This document shows positions 1-9,185 of a stretch of 59,756 nucleotides of DNA, one piece after another. Under the pieces are notes generated by a model that saw only the letters and a program-made list of their open reading frames with translations, did no database searches and was not told the DNA's origin. A program made the translations under genes and the position numbers. This DNA is from Vibrio fluminensis. Lineage in GTDB: Bacteria > Pseudomonadota > Gammaproteobacteria > Enterobacterales > Vibrionaceae. The stretch is from contig NZ_JADILO010000034.1 of the NCBI RefSeq assembly GCF_015278125.1, forward strand, positions 113-59,868, in the 5' to 3' direction. Position 1 is the first letter of the stretch, and each line of letters begins with the position of its first letter.

Positions 1-67
1 AATTTGATACCGAAGTATCTAATTGGATTATCATCAACGAGTGCCCACACAGATTGATAGGTTTATA

Positions 68-257
68 TTGTTAAAGAGCTTCGCCTTGAAACTTTATCTC
101 AAAGCGGAGGTGCATTCTAACGAGATAATTGAAAGAGTCAAACACTTTTTTCAATTTATTTTCTCAGAAGCTTTCACCTCTCTGACTATCGCTGAAGCCT
201 TATGGCGTCTTCCCTGTCAGTGGATGCGCATTATAGGGAACTGGATTTTAATGGCAA
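68..257 (-). promoter_or_regulatory. rRNA operon tandem promoters P1 and P2 with boxA leader
   Basis: Read on the minus strand, P1 has -35 TTGCCA (252-257), a 16-nt spacer and -10 TATAAT (230-235), followed by a GC-rich discriminator and preceded by an A/T-rich UP-like stretch. P2 has -35 TTGACT (136-141), 16 nt and -10 TAGAAT (114-119). Downstream lies boxA, GCTCTTTAACAA (68-79), then the leader text CAATCTGTGTGGGCACTCG typical of gammaproteobacterial rrn leaders. The 16S gene itself must lie beyond the left edge; none of it is in the window. GC-rich discriminators fit stringent and growth-rate control. Confidence 0.9.
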
Positions 258-318
258 CCCTTTTTTGCAAAAAAAACAGAAAAAGCGCCTGTTCGTTTAA
301 ATTACCATCAAAACGACG

Positions 319-343
319 AAAAAGAGGGCATTTTGCCCTCTTT
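319..343 (-). terminator. Intrinsic terminator after fre
   Basis: The minus strand reads a 9-bp stem AAAGAGGGC/GCCCTCTTT with a 5-nt loop followed by a T run. It closes the ubiD-ferredoxin-fre unit before the rRNA promoters. Confidence 0.85.
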
Positions 344-366
344 AAATCAATGATTGCTAGCTTTTA

Positions 367-1080
367 CTATATGAAAGCATAGGCATCAGCGAACATTCTG
401 TCACTTTTTGCTTGTTTATTTTGAGTAAACTGTTCGCGTGCCGCTCCTGCCATTTCGAAACGACCTGCAATATAAATATCGTAATGCTCTAGTGTTGGAA
501 AATCTTGATTCACCGCCTCTAGCACATTACCAAGTTTACCTTGCCAATCCGCAGCAGCCTCTTCTACTACTGGCACAAAGTGAACGTTACTGTATTTAGC
601 CGCAATTTCTTTTAACTCTACTTTTGCGTATAGCTGGCTAATATCGCGAGCGCCCCAATATAAGTAAATCGGATTCACTTTATTTTGCGCAATACAGTGA
701 TCAAGAATCGAACGAACATAGCTAAAACCGGTACCACCGGCAATAAGTAGAAGAGGGTTATCACTCTCTTCTCTTACCCAAGCCTCACCATGAGGTGCAT
801 CAATAGTAATTGAAGTGTCTTGCGCCAATGCTGACTTCATTGCTTCAACGACCTCAAGCGCATAAGCGTTCTGTTCTGCCGCGCCAATGTGAAGCTCAAG
901 TTCGCCTTCATGACGACAAGGGCTACTCGCAATAGAAAATGGGCGCTTATCTTTTTCACCCATTACAACCATCAGGTATTGGCCCGCTTTAAAAGGCACT
1001 GGATTTTCAGGGTGAAGCAAAATACGGTAAGTATTAGATGCTAACGACTCAATTGACTTTACTTTACATTGAATACTCAT
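367..1080 (-). CDS. fre: NAD(P)H-flavin reductase (Fre family)
   Basis: Reduces free flavins (FMN, FAD, riboflavin) with NAD(P)H in the cytosol; the reduced flavin serves reductases, iron release and, in luminous relatives, luciferase. The 237-residue protein is close to the 233 residues of E. coli Fre. The flavin-binding RPFSIAS motif is near residues 47-53, and the nucleotide-binding GGTGFSYVRS motif is in the middle. The start at 1080 (MSIQCKV) is preferred over an ATG eight codons upstream because it has a GAGAGGAA ribosome site and matches family N-termini. It starts 13 bp after the ferredoxin gene, so it is the last gene of a ubiD-ferredoxin-fre unit. Confidence 0.93.
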   Translation of the reverse strand: MSIQCKVKSIESLASNTYRILLHPENPVPFKAGQYLMVVMGEKDKRPFSIASSPCRHEGELELHIGAAEQNAYALEVVEAMKSALAQDTSITIDAPHGEAWVREESDNPLLLIAGGTGFSYVRSILDHCIAQNKVNPIYLYWGARDISQLYAKVELKEIAAKYSNVHFVPVVEEAAADWQGKLGNVLEAVNQDFPTLEHYDIYIAGRFEMAGAAREQFTQNKQAKSDRMFADAYAFI

Positions 1081-1093
1081 GGGTTCCTCTCGC

Positions 1094-1363
1094 TTACTCT
1101 TCAAAAGTAAGGACTAAATGACTTTCTGTATGTGCCAGACAGGGAAATATCCAGCCTTGTTGTTGTTCTTTTTCGGTAAGCATAGGTTCAAGGTCATAGC
1201 TAACCTCACCTGATACTTTTTTACACATGCACATTGCACATGCTCCGACCTGACAACGATGTGGAAAACCAATATTATTGTTGAGCGCAGCTTCCAACAC
1301 CGTTTGCCCTTGTGGGACTTCAAATTCTACCTGACTTGGGAGCAAAGTAACCTTGTGTGTCAT
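1094..1363 (-). CDS. Small plant-type 2Fe-2S ferredoxin
   Basis: An 89-residue electron carrier of the plant/YfaE ferredoxin class. It shows the cluster motif CQVGACAMC (C-x4-C-x2-C) near residues 37-45 and a fourth cysteine in FPCLAHT near the C-terminus. The ATG at 1363 overlaps the ubiD stop in an ATGA arrangement, which implies translational coupling; the in-frame ATG seven codons earlier would lie inside ubiD. Its position between ubiD and fre suggests that Fre, or another reductase, supplies its electrons. Together the two proteins resemble the two halves of fused ferredoxin-NAD(P)H reductases. The physiological partner is an inference. Confidence 0.85.
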   Translation of the reverse strand: MTHKVTLLPSQVEFEVPQGQTVLEAALNNNIGFPHRCQVGACAMCMCKKVSGEVSYDLEPMLTEKEQQQGWIFPCLAHTESHLVLTFEE

Positions 1364-3213
1364 TCGATTCCCAATTGATGCCAAATAGCATCTATTTTCG
1401 CGACCAATTCAGGATCCTTCTTAATCGGAATCCCCCACTCTCTGAGTTTCTCATCGCCCAGTTTATTGGTTGCATCCCAAGCCATACGACTTATGCCTGA
1501 TTTTGCCTCAGTATATAGAAGACTATCGCGCGCGGGATCCATTCGTGTGGTGACTGCCCAGATTACATCATTCCAGTCACGAATATTGACGTCATCGTCG
1601 CATACAATCACAAACTTAGGGTCAACGACTTCTTCTAAACCAGACCACACTGCCTCTATTGCTTGGCGACCTTGCCCTATCGCTTGCTTATCAATAGAAA
1701 GCAGAACCATCTGTCCAGAGATAGCACCTTCAGGAAGGTAGATATCTAATAGCTGTGGAATGGTCCGTTTCAGTTCAGCAATTTTCTCAACTGGATTGGT
1801 GAATGGCGCTTTCGGTTCATTACGTGTCAGCGCTAACTCTGCATCCCACTTAATCGTGGCATCTAAGCCCATTTTCGAACCTAAGCCCACCACAGGTGAA
1901 GCGAAATCCAGCGAATCGATTGGTGTGTTCTCGATCATCAAGGTATCGCGCACCGGATCCATATGTTCCGTCATCGCTTTTGTCACTGCGCGCCAATCTC
2001 GCGCATCCACCGATTCATCACACACAATGACGTACTTGGTGTACATGAACTGACGTAAGAAAGACCATACCCCCATCATCACGCGTTTAGCATGACCCGG
2101 GTATTGTTTCTTCATTGTCACGACGGCCATACGATAAGAGCAGCCTTCTGGCGGCAAATAGAAATCTTCAATCTCAGGAAATTGCTTTTGCAATATCGGC
2201 ACAAACACTTCGTTTAACGCCACCCCCAATACTGCAGGCTCATCAGGCGGACGACCAGTATAGGTACTGTGATAAATAGGCTTATTCCGCATCGTGATAT
2301 GCGTAATAGTGAAAACGTGATGCTTTTCTTTTTCGTTGTAGTAACCAGTATGGTCGCCGTAAGGACCTTCATCGGCAAATTCATTCGGGTCGATATAACC
2401 TTCCAGTACAATCTCCGCACTCGCTGGTACTTCAAGATCATTACTGACGGATTTCACCACTTCAGTACGACTGCCGCGCAGTAAACCAGCAAACGCATAT
2501 TCGGACAAAGTATCGGGTACTGGCGTAACCGCACCAAGAATCGTTGCTGGATCAGCACCAAAAGCGACGGACACCGGGAATGGTTGACCTGGATTGGTCT
2601 CCATCCAGTCACGCAAATCGAGCGCACCACCTCGGTGAGCCAACCAACGCATGATGATTTTATTCTTGCCCAACTTCTGTTGACGATAGATACCTAAATT
2701 TTGGCGCTTTTTATTTGGACCTTTGGTTACGGTTAAGCCCCAGGTCAGCAAAGGTGCGACATCATCTTGCCAACAGCTCATCACCGGTATTTTATCAAGA
2801 TCAACATCGTCGCCTTGCCAGACAATTTCCTGACAAGGGGCATTGCGCAGACGTTTGGCAGGCATGTGCAGAACTTGCTTGAACAGCGGAAGTTTCTCAA
2901 GTGCGTCTTTGAAACCTTTTGGTGGTTCAGGCTCTTTTAGATACGCCAGTAACTTACCAACCTCACGCAACTCTTTAACTTCACTGCGTCCCATACCCAT
3001 TGCCACTCGCTCTGCAGTACCAAACAGATTGGTTAACACCGGATAATCGTAGCCAATTGGGTTTTCGAATAACAGCGCGGGGCCGCCCGCACGAAGCGTG
3101 CGATCACTGATTTCCGTCATTTCGTAATGAGGATCGATGGGGTGAGTAATGCGTTTTAATTTGCCTTGTTGCTCTAACAGGTGAATAAAATCGCGTAAGT
3201 CCTTAAAACTCAT
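1360..3213 (-). CDS. ubiD: 4-hydroxy-3-polyprenylbenzoate decarboxylase UbiD
   Basis: Decarboxylates 4-hydroxy-3-octaprenylbenzoate in ubiquinone biosynthesis, using prenylated FMN supplied by UbiX. The 617-residue protein carries the UbiD N-terminal pattern (MSFKDLRDFIHLLEQQG) and the family blocks PVMSCWQDDVAP and GPYGDHTGYYNEK. E. coli UbiD has 497 residues. The extra C-terminal stretch here appears to repeat the VVCDDDVNIRDW-type segment and resembles the long UbiD forms I associate with Vibrio. It is the first gene of the ubiD-ferredoxin-fre unit and overlaps the ferredoxin start. Confidence 0.93.
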   Translation of the reverse strand: MSFKDLRDFIHLLEQQGKLKRITHPIDPHYEMTEISDRTLRAGGPALLFENPIGYDYPVLTNLFGTAERVAMGMGRSEVKELREVGKLLAYLKEPEPPKGFKDALEKLPLFKQVLHMPAKRLRNAPCQEIVWQGDDVDLDKIPVMSCWQDDVAPLLTWGLTVTKGPNKKRQNLGIYRQQKLGKNKIIMRWLAHRGGALDLRDWMETNPGQPFPVSVAFGADPATILGAVTPVPDTLSEYAFAGLLRGSRTEVVKSVSNDLEVPASAEIVLEGYIDPNEFADEGPYGDHTGYYNEKEKHHVFTITHITMRNKPIYHSTYTGRPPDEPAVLGVALNEVFVPILQKQFPEIEDFYLPPEGCSYRMAVVTMKKQYPGHAKRVMMGVWSFLRQFMYTKYVIVCDESVDARDWRAVTKAMTEHMDPVRDTLMIENTPIDSLDFASPVVGLGSKMGLDATIKWDAELALTRNEPKAPFTNPVEKIAELKRTIPQLLDIYLPEGAISGQMVLLSIDKQAIGQGRQAIEAVWSGLEEVVDPKFVIVCDDDVNIRDWNDVIWAVTTRMDPARDSLLYTEAKSGISRMAWDATNKLGDEKLREWGIPIKKDPELVAKIDAIWHQLGIE

Positions 3214-3252
3214 AGCTCTTCTGCTGACTGGTTAAACTACAGGCAGTATATC

Positions 3253-3282
3253 AAAAAAGAGAGATCGACGATCCCTCTTTTC
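3253..3282 (-). terminator. Intrinsic terminator after the exported unknown protein
   Basis: An AAAAGAG-GGATC hairpin with a 3-nt loop, one mismatch and a minus-strand T run. It lies between ubiD and the upstream 332-residue gene. Confidence 0.7.
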
Positions 3283-3302
3283 ATTGTGGGTATTTGAGAG
3301 TG

Positions 3303-4301
3303 CTATTGGCTGATGACATTCAACAAATGACGGCTCTTAACGCGTTTGTCACTACTTGCTAATTCAGCAAGCCAGTTTGAGTAGCCTTGCTCTGCGAGTT
3401 GGCGTGCAACGAAAGGCGCATCATCATTACTGCCCATTCTCGCGATTAAAAACTCTTCAACGTCACTGCTCATCGGTTTGATACCGACTAACTGCTTAAT
3501 CGCTAGCTCATCCAAGCTTGGATTACTGGCGGCCTGCATTATCTGTTGAATAGAGAACTCATCGGCAACACTACCTAAGCGTATTAGTTCGTTTTCACTG
3601 TGATGATTTGCCTTCATTAACCACACCAATTTATACACGGCAGGATCTTCGCTCACTTGAGCAAGACGAACCATTACTTCTGCTGGCGGCAACCACTCAA
3701 TCACCGCTTTATCAGTAAGTTGGGAGGTTAAGGCGTTAAGGGCTTCAGGGGATAAACTATCGAGCTCACGCATCAACAGCTTTTCACGAGTTTGCGTTTG
3801 ATAATCCGAGCCCGCGATTAACCATTGGTGCAGGTCGAGTTCTTGTCTCTCTGCTTGCATGACAAAATCTAAAGTAGACTGATCTTGACGCCAACGTTTG
3901 AGTAGACGACTGGCAATCGCAGGGTAGTTAAAAGCTGGTATGGTAAATTCATAACCATCGCCGCGCTCTAAGACTTGATAGGTAGGGATCATGGCTTTTT
4001 GCTTTTCAACAAAAAGAGCCATCTTCGCCGTTAAGATAATCTCTTGCTGTTCGAGTTTTTGTAGCAAAAGATAACGCGCGACTTCCTGCTGCGGAAACGC
4101 GAGTCGCTCAAGAGAGAAGTTAAGCGTATCGACATCATCTTCCATGACATATTGCAAAAACTCGGCAACCTTTGCCTGCATATGATCGCTTTGACGCCAC
4201 AACTCAACCCGTTCAGGGGTCATCTGAGTCGCCATAGCTTGGGGCACTCCTAGCGCCAAAAAGAGGGACAGGAGAAGCGACGACAACATTCCTTGTTGCA
4301 T
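3303..4301 (-). CDS. Uncharacterised exported protein
   Basis: A 332-residue protein of no family I can name. The start at 4301 has a near-perfect AAGGAGGT ribosome site; an in-frame upstream start would run into the rho terminator. The N-terminus looks like a signal peptide (hydrophobic LSSLLLSLFLALG, then AMA as probable cleavage site), so the protein is probably periplasmic. The rest is largely alpha-helical, rich in Glu, Leu and Gln, with few cysteines and no catalytic motif I recognise. It lies downstream of rho but is separated from it by a terminator and has its own terminator, so it is probably a single-gene unit. Confidence 0.75.
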   Translation of the reverse strand: MQQGMLSSLLLSLFLALGVPQAMATQMTPERVELWRQSDHMQAKVAEFLQYVMEDDVDTLNFSLERLAFPQQEVARYLLLQKLEQQEIILTAKMALFVEKQKAMIPTYQVLERGDGYEFTIPAFNYPAIASRLLKRWRQDQSTLDFVMQAERQELDLHQWLIAGSDYQTQTREKLLMRELDSLSPEALNALTSQLTDKAVIEWLPPAEVMVRLAQVSEDPAVYKLVWLMKANHHSENELIRLGSVADEFSIQQIMQAASNPSLDELAIKQLVGIKPMSSDVEEFLIARMGSNDDAPFVARQLAEQGYSNWLAELASSDKRVKSRHLLNVISQ

Positions 4302-4362
4302 GTTAACCTCCTTGTAACATTCGTCTTCATTGTGCAGTGACAACTCAGAGAATGCAAACAAA

Positions 4363-4389
4363 AACGCCACCGTTAAAAACAGTGGCGTT
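4363..4389 (-). terminator. Intrinsic terminator of rho
   Basis: An AACGCCAC/GTGGCGTT stem with a T run on the minus strand, immediately downstream of rho. Confidence 0.88.
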
Positions 4390-4404
4390 ATCGCATTGAT
4401 TTAA

Positions 4405-5664
4405 TTACTGACGACGCATTGCATCAAAAAATTCATCGTTAGTTTTGGTCATTGCTAGCTTATCGATTAGGAATTCCATTGCATCGATTTCACCCATTGG
4501 ATGGACAATCTTACGTAGGATCCACATCTTTTGTAGCTCGTCCGTTTTAGTCAATAGCTCTTCACGACGAGTACCTGAGCGGTTGAAATCAATCGCTGGG
4601 AATACACGTTTTTCAGCAATCTTACGGTTTAGGTGCAGTTCCATGTTACCTGTACCTTTAAACTCTTCGTAGATTACTTCGTCCATCTTAGAACCTGTAT
4701 CTACAAGTGCTGTTGCGATGATTGTTAAGCTACCACCTTCTTCTACGTTACGAGCCGCACCGAAGAAACGCTTTGGACGATGTAGTGCGTTTGCATCTAC
4801 ACCACCAGTTAGTACTTTACCTGATGAAGGTACTACGGTGTTGTATGCACGCGCTAGACGAGTGATTGAGTCAAGCAAGATAACTACATCTTTCTTGTGC
4901 TCAACTAGACGTTTCGCTTTCTCGATTACCATTTCTGCCACTTGTACGTGACGCGAAGCTGGCTCATCGAATGTTGATGCAATTACTTCACCTTTTACTA
5001 GGCGTTGCATCTCAGTCACTTCTTCTGGACGTTCGTCGATTAGAAGTACCATCAACTCACACTCTGGGTGGTTGTAAGCGATACTTTGCGCAATGTTTTG
5101 TAGCAACATTGTTTTACCCGCTTTTGGCGGAGCTACAATCAAACCACGCTGACCTTTACCAATTGGAGATGCAAGGTCTAATACACGAGCCGTGATATCC
5201 TCGGTAGAACCGTTACCACGTTCCATCACCATACGCTCATTTGCATGAAGCGGCGTTAGGTTTTCAAACAGGATCTTATTACGTGCGTTATCTGGCTTGT
5301 CGGCATTAACAGTGTTGACTTTTAATAGAGCAAAGTAGCGTTCACCATCTTTTGGTGGACGAATTTTACCCGCAATAGAGTCACCAGTGCGTAAATTGAA
5401 ACGACGAATTTGGCTTGGAGAAACGTAAATATCGTCAGGACCAGCTAGGTAAGAACTGTCGGCACTACGAAGGAAACCAAAACCGTCTTGAAGAATTTCC
5501 AGTACGCCGTCGCCAAAAATGTCTTCACCGCTTTTCGCGTGAGCTTTCAGGATTGCGAAGATGATGTCTTGCTTTCTTAGACGCGCTAGGTTTTCTAAAC
5601 CTAAGCTTTCGCCAAGTTTAACAAGATCAGAAACAGGTCTGTTCTTCAGTTCTGTAAGATTCAT
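4405..5664 (-). CDS. rho: Transcription termination factor Rho
   Basis: Hexameric RNA-dependent ATPase/helicase that terminates transcription at C-rich, unstructured RNA. The 419 residues equal E. coli Rho in length, with near-identical text. Order of parts: N-terminal Rho_N helices, cold-shock-like RNA-binding domain (DGFGFLRS, YVSPSQIRRF), Walker A APPKAGKT near residue 180, Walker B VVILLDSITR, and the secondary RNA-binding Q/R loops. The start was set at the ATG giving MNLTELKN, the E. coli start; a TTG eight codons earlier is possible. The 200-bp leader is long, as expected for an autoregulated rho gene. Confidence 0.97.
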   Translation of the reverse strand: MNLTELKNRPVSDLVKLGESLGLENLARLRKQDIIFAILKAHAKSGEDIFGDGVLEILQDGFGFLRSADSSYLAGPDDIYVSPSQIRRFNLRTGDSIAGKIRPPKDGERYFALLKVNTVNADKPDNARNKILFENLTPLHANERMVMERGNGSTEDITARVLDLASPIGKGQRGLIVAPPKAGKTMLLQNIAQSIAYNHPECELMVLLIDERPEEVTEMQRLVKGEVIASTFDEPASRHVQVAEMVIEKAKRLVEHKKDVVILLDSITRLARAYNTVVPSSGKVLTGGVDANALHRPKRFFGAARNVEEGGSLTIIATALVDTGSKMDEVIYEEFKGTGNMELHLNRKIAEKRVFPAIDFNRSGTRREELLTKTDELQKMWILRKIVHPMGEIDAMEFLIDKLAMTKTNDEFFDAMRRQ

Positions 5665-5818
5665 TGTGGTAGATGCTTGTTTAGTCAAAATAGGATCTGT
5701 TGTTTTAAGTTTGATGGAATATGGTCTCAGGATCGACCAAGAAGAGAATTCTGTTTAATTAACGTGCGATAAATTAGCACTAAATACTAGCCTAGTCTAT
5801 CTTTTGTTGCCGTTCAAA

Positions 5819-5849
5819 AACAAAACCGTACATTGATCAAATGTACGGT
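5819..5849 (-). terminator. Intrinsic terminator of trxA
   Basis: An ACCGTACAT/ATGTACGGT stem followed by a T-rich tract on the minus strand, just after the trxA stop. Confidence 0.85.
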
Positions 5850-5868
5850 CTTATTTTTACAGCGAGTC

Positions 5869-6195
5869 TTATAGGTTTGCGTCCAAGAACTCTTTTAACT
5901 GAGTTTTAGACAGCGCACCAACTTTAGTTGCTGCCACGCTACCATCTTTAAAAAGCAGTAGCGTTGGAATACCACGGATACCAAATTTAGGTGGAGTACC
6001 TGCGTTTTGGTCGATATTCAATTTGCCGATAGTGAGTTTGCCTTCGTACTCTTCTGCGATTTCATCAAGAATCGGCGCGATCATTTTACAAGGACCACAC
6101 CACTCTGCCCAAAAATCAACAAGAACTGGGCCTGCAGCATTGATTACGTCGTTATCAAAACCGTCATCAGTAAGCTGCAAAATTTTATCACTCAT
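5869..6195 (-). CDS. trxA: Thioredoxin 1
   Basis: Small cytosolic thiol-disulfide oxidoreductase that reduces ribonucleotide reductase, PAPS reductase and many protein disulfides. The 108 residues include the active-site WCGPC near residues 32-36 and the cis-proline loop GIRGIPTLLLF. The start at 6195 gives MSDKI, matching the family, with a GGAG-type ribosome site. It lies upstream of rho and divergent from rhlB, the same neighbourhood as in E. coli (rhlB/trxA/rho). Confidence 0.97.
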   Translation of the reverse strand: MSDKILQLTDDGFDNDVINAAGPVLVDFWAEWCGPCKMIAPILDEIAEEYEGKLTIGKLNIDQNAGTPPKFGIRGIPTLLLFKDGSVAATKVGALSKTQLKEFLDANL

Positions 6196-6306
6196 CTTCC
6201 ACTCCACTGTGTTTTTCGGAACTGGTTGGATGATAACCAGTATTGAGATGCCCTATTGGAATGTATTTACTTTCGTATTGCAAGCTTAAGCTGATATTCT
6301 ATAGCA

Positions 6307-7605
6307 ATGAAGAAGACGCACATCACAGAGCAAAAGTTCGCCGATTTGGGGTTACACCCTCAAGTTACAAAGGGTTTGGAGCAAAAAGGGTTCGAATTTT
6401 GTACCCCTATCCAAGCTCAGGCGCTGCCGGTACTGCTCACCGGCCGTGACATCGCAGGCCAGGCCCAAACGGGTACTGGTAAGACGCTAGCGTTCCTTAC
6501 TGCTACTTTTAACCACTTACTGACCACGCCAGAAATGGAAGGCCGTAAACCAACACAGCCGCGAGCCATTATTATGGCACCGACGCGTGAATTAGCGATC
6601 CAGATCTTTAATGATGCTGAACCGCTGATTGCTAGCACAGGTATCAAAGCTGCATTGGCTTATGGTGGCGAGAGCTACGACAAACAACTAGCGAAGCTAG
6701 AACAAGGCGTTGATATTTTGATCGGTACCACCGGTCGTATTATCGACTTCCACAAACAGCGCGTATTTAATCTGAACCATATTCAAGCTGTGGTTCTGGA
6801 TGAAGCGGACCGTATGTTTGACCTTGGCTTTATTAAAGACATTCGTTTCTTGTTCCGTCGCATGCCTGAACCAAAAGATCGTTTGAACATGTTGTTCTCT
6901 GCAACGCTTTCGTACCGCGTACAAGAGCTAGCGTTCGAACACATGAACGAGCCAGAATCGGTTGTGGTTGAACCTGAACAAAAAACAGGTCACCGCATTC
7001 AAGAAGAACTGTTCTACCCTTCTAACGAAGATAAGATGGCACTATTGCAAACGATTATCGAAGAAGAGTGGCCAGATCGCGCGATCATTTTTGCTAACAC
7101 CAAACACGTTTGTGAATCGATTTGGGGTCACCTTGCAGCAGACAAACACCGCGTTGGTCTACTAACTGGTGATGTACCGCAGAAAAAACGTGAGCGTATC
7201 CTAGAGCAATTCACTCGTGGCGAAGTTGACCTTCTTGTAGCAACTGACGTTGCCGCTCGTGGTTTACACATTCCTCAAGTAACACACGTATTTAACTACG
7301 ATTTACCTGACGATTGTGAAGACTACGTACACCGTATCGGTCGTACCGGCCGTGCGGGTGCAAGCGGTCATTCAATTAGCTTTGCTTGTGAGCAATACGC
7401 GATTAATCTACCAGGAATCGAAGAATATATTGAACATGCGATTCCAGTTTCAGATTATGACTCTTCGGCACTGATTCAGGATTTACCTGCGCCGATTCGT
7501 CTACGTACGCGCAACCAGCAACAACGTCGCACCAATACTGGTGGTTCACGTTCTGGTAACCGTAAACCAAATCGCTCTCGTCCACGTCAGCAAAAGGATT
7601 CTTAA
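6307..7605 (+). CDS. rhlB: ATP-dependent RNA helicase RhlB
   Basis: DEAD-box helicase of the RNA degradosome; unwinds structured RNA for RNase E and PNPase. The 432-residue protein shows the Q motif (GFEFCTPIQAQ), Walker A AQTGTGKT, PTRELAIQ, DEAD in VVLDEADRMF, SAT, and the C-terminal motifs VATDVAARGLHIP and HRIGRTGRAG. The tail is basic and Arg/Gln/Ser-rich, as usual for RhlB. gppA begins 7 bp after its stop, so the two form an operon. Confidence 0.96.
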   Translation: MKKTHITEQKFADLGLHPQVTKGLEQKGFEFCTPIQAQALPVLLTGRDIAGQAQTGTGKTLAFLTATFNHLLTTPEMEGRKPTQPRAIIMAPTRELAIQIFNDAEPLIASTGIKAALAYGGESYDKQLAKLEQGVDILIGTTGRIIDFHKQRVFNLNHIQAVVLDEADRMFDLGFIKDIRFLFRRMPEPKDRLNMLFSATLSYRVQELAFEHMNEPESVVVEPEQKTGHRIQEELFYPSNEDKMALLQTIIEEEWPDRAIIFANTKHVCESIWGHLAADKHRVGLLTGDVPQKKRERILEQFTRGEVDLLVATDVAARGLHIPQVTHVFNYDLPDDCEDYVHRIGRTGRAGASGHSISFACEQYAINLPGIEEYIEHAIPVSDYDSSALIQDLPAPIRLRTRNQQQRRTNTGGSRSGNRKPNRSRPRQQKDS

Positions 7606-7612
7606 GTCGTTT

Positions 7613-9103
7613 ATGAGCCAAGTTGTTCCCTCTCCGCTTTACGCTGCTATCGACCTTGGGTCGAACAGTTTTCATATGCTCGTTGTGCGTCACATTGATG
7701 GCAGCGTTCAAACCATGGCCAAAATCAAGCGCAAGGTGCGCCTTGCTGCTGGGTTAAACGAAAACAATGCGTTGAGCCAAGAAGCCATGCAAAGGGGGTG
7801 GGACTGCTTGAGCCTATTTGCAGAACGACTGCAAGATATCCCAAAAGAAAACATTCGCATTGTCGGCACCGCAACGTTGCGCACGGCCACCAATGTGGAT
7901 GTTTTCTTGGCAAAAGCCAACCAAATACTTGGTCACAATATCGATGTTATATGCGGCGAAGAAGAAGCTGCCACTATCTATAAAGGAGTGGCGCACACTT
8001 CAGGGGGTAGCGGTCGTCGTTTAGTGGTCGATATTGGCGGCGCAAGTACAGAACTGATTATTGGTGAAGGCTTTGAAGCCAAAGCGCTCACCAGTTTAAA
8101 AATGGGTTGTGTCACCTGGCTAGAACGCCATTTTAAAGACCGCCAACTCAATGTTTCTAACTTTAACCAAGCTATTAATGCAGCCAAAGAAACACTGCAA
8201 CCTATTCTAGAGCAATACACGACGCTCGGTTGGGATGTCTGTGTTGGCGCATCCGGTACAGTGCAAGCCTTGCAAGAAATCATGCTGGCACAAGGTATGG
8301 ATGAAGTCATTACTCACGCCAAGCTTAAACGTCTGCAAAAACAGGCGATGCTAGCTGACCATTTAGAAGAACTTGAGATTGAAGGACTTACCCTTGAGCG
8401 CGCTTTGGTGTTCCCGAGTGGTCTCTCGATCTTAATTGCTATCTTCGAATTACTCGACATTGATTCGATGACACTGGCCGGTGGCGCACTGCGTGAAGGT
8501 TTAGTCTATGAAATGGTGGATGAGTTAAAGCAAGATGATATTCGCGCTCGCACCATTACTAGCGTGCAAACTCGTTACCAAATCGATACCCTTTATGGTG
8601 AACAGGTGGCAGCGCTAGCCACACGTTTACTCGACCAATGCCAAGAAGATTGGCTGCCAGAGTCACAAGCGAAAGTACTACTGGAAACTGCGGCGAAATT
8701 GCATGAAATCGGACTCACCATCGACTTCAAAAAAGGTGGCGAACACAGTGCTTATTTACTGCGCCATCTCGATTTACCCGGTTATACCCGTGCACAAAAA
8801 CACTTACTCGCTGAATTAGCGCGTCGTTACCGTGAACAATTAAGTTCTCTACCTGAGCAACACGCTATTGCTGGCACCAGTGCCAAACGTGTATTGCGCT
8901 TGCTACGCTTAGCGGTATTACTGACCCACCGCCGCAACCCGGACTTAGAGCCACAAGTCTCGCTGCAAAGCGAAGGCGATAAGCTTAAGCTCACTATCTC
9001 TGCAGCATGGTTGGCGAAAAACCCATTGACTGCTGCCGAGCTGGAAATTGAAGCCAACCGACAAAGTGATATCGGCTGGCCATTGGCCATTGTCAGCCAA
9101 TAA
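7613..9103 (+). CDS. gppA: Guanosine-5'-triphosphate,3'-diphosphate pyrophosphatase (GppA/Ppx family)
   Basis: Hydrolyses pppGpp to ppGpp and may also degrade exopolyphosphate, thereby tuning the stringent response. The 496 residues are close to E. coli GppA (494). The ASKHA-fold phosphate loops are visible: AAIDLGSNSFHM near the N-terminus and VVDIGGASTEL near residue 145. The ATG at 7613 gives MSQVV just ahead of the core; a start further upstream would overlap rhlB. An AAGGA lies about 13 bp upstream. It is the second gene of the rhlB-gppA operon and is followed by a strong terminator. Confidence 0.93.
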   Translation: MSQVVPSPLYAAIDLGSNSFHMLVVRHIDGSVQTMAKIKRKVRLAAGLNENNALSQEAMQRGWDCLSLFAERLQDIPKENIRIVGTATLRTATNVDVFLAKANQILGHNIDVICGEEEAATIYKGVAHTSGGSGRRLVVDIGGASTELIIGEGFEAKALTSLKMGCVTWLERHFKDRQLNVSNFNQAINAAKETLQPILEQYTTLGWDVCVGASGTVQALQEIMLAQGMDEVITHAKLKRLQKQAMLADHLEELEIEGLTLERALVFPSGLSILIAIFELLDIDSMTLAGGALREGLVYEMVDELKQDDIRARTITSVQTRYQIDTLYGEQVAALATRLLDQCQEDWLPESQAKVLLETAAKLHEIGLTIDFKKGGEHSAYLLRHLDLPGYTRAQKHLLAELARRYREQLSSLPEQHAIAGTSAKRVLRLLRLAVLLTHRRNPDLEPQVSLQSEGDKLKLTISAAWLAKNPLTAAELEIEANRQSDIGWPLAIVSQ

Positions 9104-9116
9104 ATAGCGGAACAAA

Positions 9117-9149
9117 TAAAAAGCCCGAGTTTCAAACTCGGGCTTTTTT
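9117..9149 (+). terminator. Bidirectional terminator between gppA and yhhQ
   Basis: An AAGCCCGAGTTT/AAACTCGGGCTT stem with a T run on the plus strand and one on the minus strand. It can serve both convergent genes. Confidence 0.9.
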
Positions 9150-9185
9150 AATCCTCACACCAATTTGGCTCACTGCTTCGCTGAC

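Noticed and set aside
23..382. 119-codon plus-strand frame at the left edge
   Set aside because: It lies over the rRNA promoters, boxA leader and fre terminator and has no protein-like pattern.
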